From assembly GCA_003164305.1 (NCBI GenBank), contig PLSZ01000174.1:12628-19278 (forward strand): a stretch of 6,651 nucleotides of DNA, read 5' to 3'. Each line of letters opens with the position of its first letter. Within the stretch, counting starts at the first letter, position 1. This document shows, in pieces, positions 5,574 to 6,651 of the stretch. The stretch comes from Acetobacteraceae bacterium (GTDB taxonomy: Bacteria; Pseudomonadota; Alphaproteobacteria; Acetobacterales; Acetobacteraceae). Under the pieces are notes generated by a model that made no database searches, had not been told where the DNA came from, and worked only from the letters and a program-made list of their open reading frames with translations. Both the position numbers and the translations under genes were made by a program.

Positions 5574-6617
5574 ATGACCACCCATCCTGGACGCCGCGAA
5601 ATAGGTGCCAGCGCGATCATGGCGGCGCTGGCGGCGGGGCTACCGCGCGTCGCGAAAGCCGATCTTTCCGCGCTGGAGACCGCCGCGCGCGCCGAGGGCT
5701 CGTTGACCTGGTATACCGGGCAGACCGACGCGGAAACCGCCGAGCTTCTGGGCCGCACGTTCACCGCGCGCTATCCCGGCATAAAAGTCGAGGTCATCCG
5801 CACGACGGGGCAGGTCGCGTATCAGCGATTGACGCTGGACATCAAGAATCACACGCCGCAATGCGACATGTTCAGCACGACGGATATCTCGCACATGCCG
5901 GCGCTGAAGGAACGGCACGAACTGAGCGAATACGCGCCGGAAAACGCGGTGCGCCTGATGCCACCATTCCTGGCCTTGTCCGATCCGGGATATTCCTATG
6001 TCACCAACGCGTCGCGTTACTTTCTTTTGTACAACACGAAATTCGTAAAACCTGAGGAAGCACCGAAGAATTGGCCCGATTTGCTGGACCCGAAGTGGAA
6101 AGGCTACGTGGGCACCGGTCATCCCGCGTTCAGCGGCTGCACCGGCGTGTGGTGCGTCGGCATGCGCAAACTGTACGGCTGGGAATTCTTCGAGAAACTG
6201 GCGAAGAACAATCCGCGCATCGGCCGTTCCGCGATCGATCCGGTCACGCTGATGACGGCGGGCGAAGTGCATGTCGGCCTGGCCTCGGCCAACACCACGT
6301 ACCGGACGATCGAGAAGGGCAATCCGCTGGCGATCGTCAATCCAACCGACGGGTTGTCTTTGTGCGTTACGCCCTCGGCCATTCCGGCGCACGCGCCGCA
6401 TCCGGCGGCGGCTCGGCTGTTCATGGAGTGGCTGCTGAGCGAGGAGTATTCGAAGATCGTCGCGGGCGACGGCAGTGAGCCTCTGCTGACCGGCGTTCCG
6501 CCGCGTCCGGATGAGCCGCCGTTGGCGACACAGAAGGTGATTCCGCTGACGGTGGCGGAAATCCGCGCGGGGATCCCCGAGGTGATCGAGGCGTGGCGAG
6601 AGACGTTTGGGAACTGA
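5574..6617 (+). CDS. Tat-exported ABC-type solute-binding protein, iron(III)/AfuA-like (paralogue B)
   Basis: The protein has 347 residues from the ATG at 5574. A GAGG lies 13 bases upstream, which is rather far, and a purine run (AAAAAGAAC) lies nearer. The N-terminus GRREIGASAIMAALAAGLP is a Tat-like signal with cleavage near AKA-DL at residue 29. It aligns with the protein at 3947-4993 along its full length with almost no gaps, at about 55-60% identity by hand count. The block TGHPAFSGCTGVWCV is identical and FEKLAKNNPR is shared. The paralogues differ mainly in 'RYFLLYNTKFVKPEE' (148-162) and in a longer proline-rich stretch near the C-terminus (302-316), where ligand choice or partner contact may differ. 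The four shared cysteines are 97, 189, 194 and 264. The gap after the Hcp-like gene is 39 bp, so co-transcription is likely. The A of its TGA stop is the first base of the adjoining repeat element. Confidence 0.88.
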   Translation: MTTHPGRREIGASAIMAALAAGLPRVAKADLSALETAARAEGSLTWYTGQTDAETAELLGRTFTARYPGIKVEVIRTTGQVAYQRLTLDIKNHTPQCDMFSTTDISHMPALKERHELSEYAPENAVRLMPPFLALSDPGYSYVTNASRYFLLYNTKFVKPEEAPKNWPDLLDPKWKGYVGTGHPAFSGCTGVWCVGMRKLYGWEFFEKLAKNNPRIGRSAIDPVTLMTAGEVHVGLASANTTYRTIEKGNPLAIVNPTDGLSLCVTPSAIPAHAPHPAAARLFMEWLLSEEYSKIVAGDGSEPLLTGVPPRPDEPPLATQKVIPLTVAEIRAGIPEVIEAWRETFGN

Positions 6618-6651
6618 TACCAGCCGGCGTTGACGTTGACTCTCGGTCGTG
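6615..6651 (-). mobile_element. MITE-like palindromic element, copy 3 (one end only, cut by window edge)
   Basis: TACCAGC begins at 6618, and after 8 variable bases comes ACGTTGAC followed by TCTC. This is the right end of the two complete copies in reverse orientation: their right arms, reverse-complemented, read TACCAG(G/C)-N8-AC(A/G)TTGAC-TCTC. The three bases before TACCAG are the TGA stop of the second binding-protein gene, which matches the T-N-A flank of the other copies (TTA, TAA). The inner hairpins and the other end would lie outside the window. Only 34 bases of the element proper are visible. Confidence 0.6.

Overview
The window looks like chromosomal DNA from a GC-rich (about 60%) proteobacterium. 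An alphaproteobacterium of the Hyphomicrobiales (Rhizobiales) type fits best. The reasons are short palindromes of the CCGGG-CTTGA-CCCGG type scattered between genes, Tat-exported binding proteins and an orphan Hcp-like gene. The taxonomic call is inference from style, not from a marker gene.

Left part (1-1314). Two minus-strand genes lie in a probable operon. A small exported protein of unknown function (585-965) precedes the first third of a YfcC/DcuC-family membrane carrier (508 to beyond the left edge). A gene-free divergent region (966-1314) separates them from a plus-strand gene for an exported serine hydrolase of the class C beta-lactamase / 6-aminohexanoate-dimer hydrolase fold (1315-2913).

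Middle part (2914-3946). About 1 kb has no convincing gene but is dense with repeats. Two complete copies (about 146 bp each) of a MITE-like element have 24-bp inverted ends, two internal hairpins and apparent 3-bp target duplications (TTA and TAA). They are followed by a 4 x 8-bp tandem repeat, a decayed pair of alphaproteobacterial-type hairpins, and an array of 13 heptamers in strict register. Reading these repeats as protein gives several spurious open frames.

Right part (3947-6651). Two closely related Tat-exported ABC-type solute-binding proteins (COG1840 / iron(III)-type), about 55-60% identical by hand alignment, flank a gene for an Hcp-family type VI secretion tube protein. All three point the same way with gaps of 85 and 39 bp. 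No permease, ATPase or other T6SS gene is visible. The second binding-protein gene ends in a TGA that is also the apparent insertion site of a third copy of the MITE-like element, which runs off the right edge.

The most interesting signals are the element family with its apparent TNA target choice (including a stop codon), the composite repeat island, and the binding protein - Hcp - binding protein arrangement.
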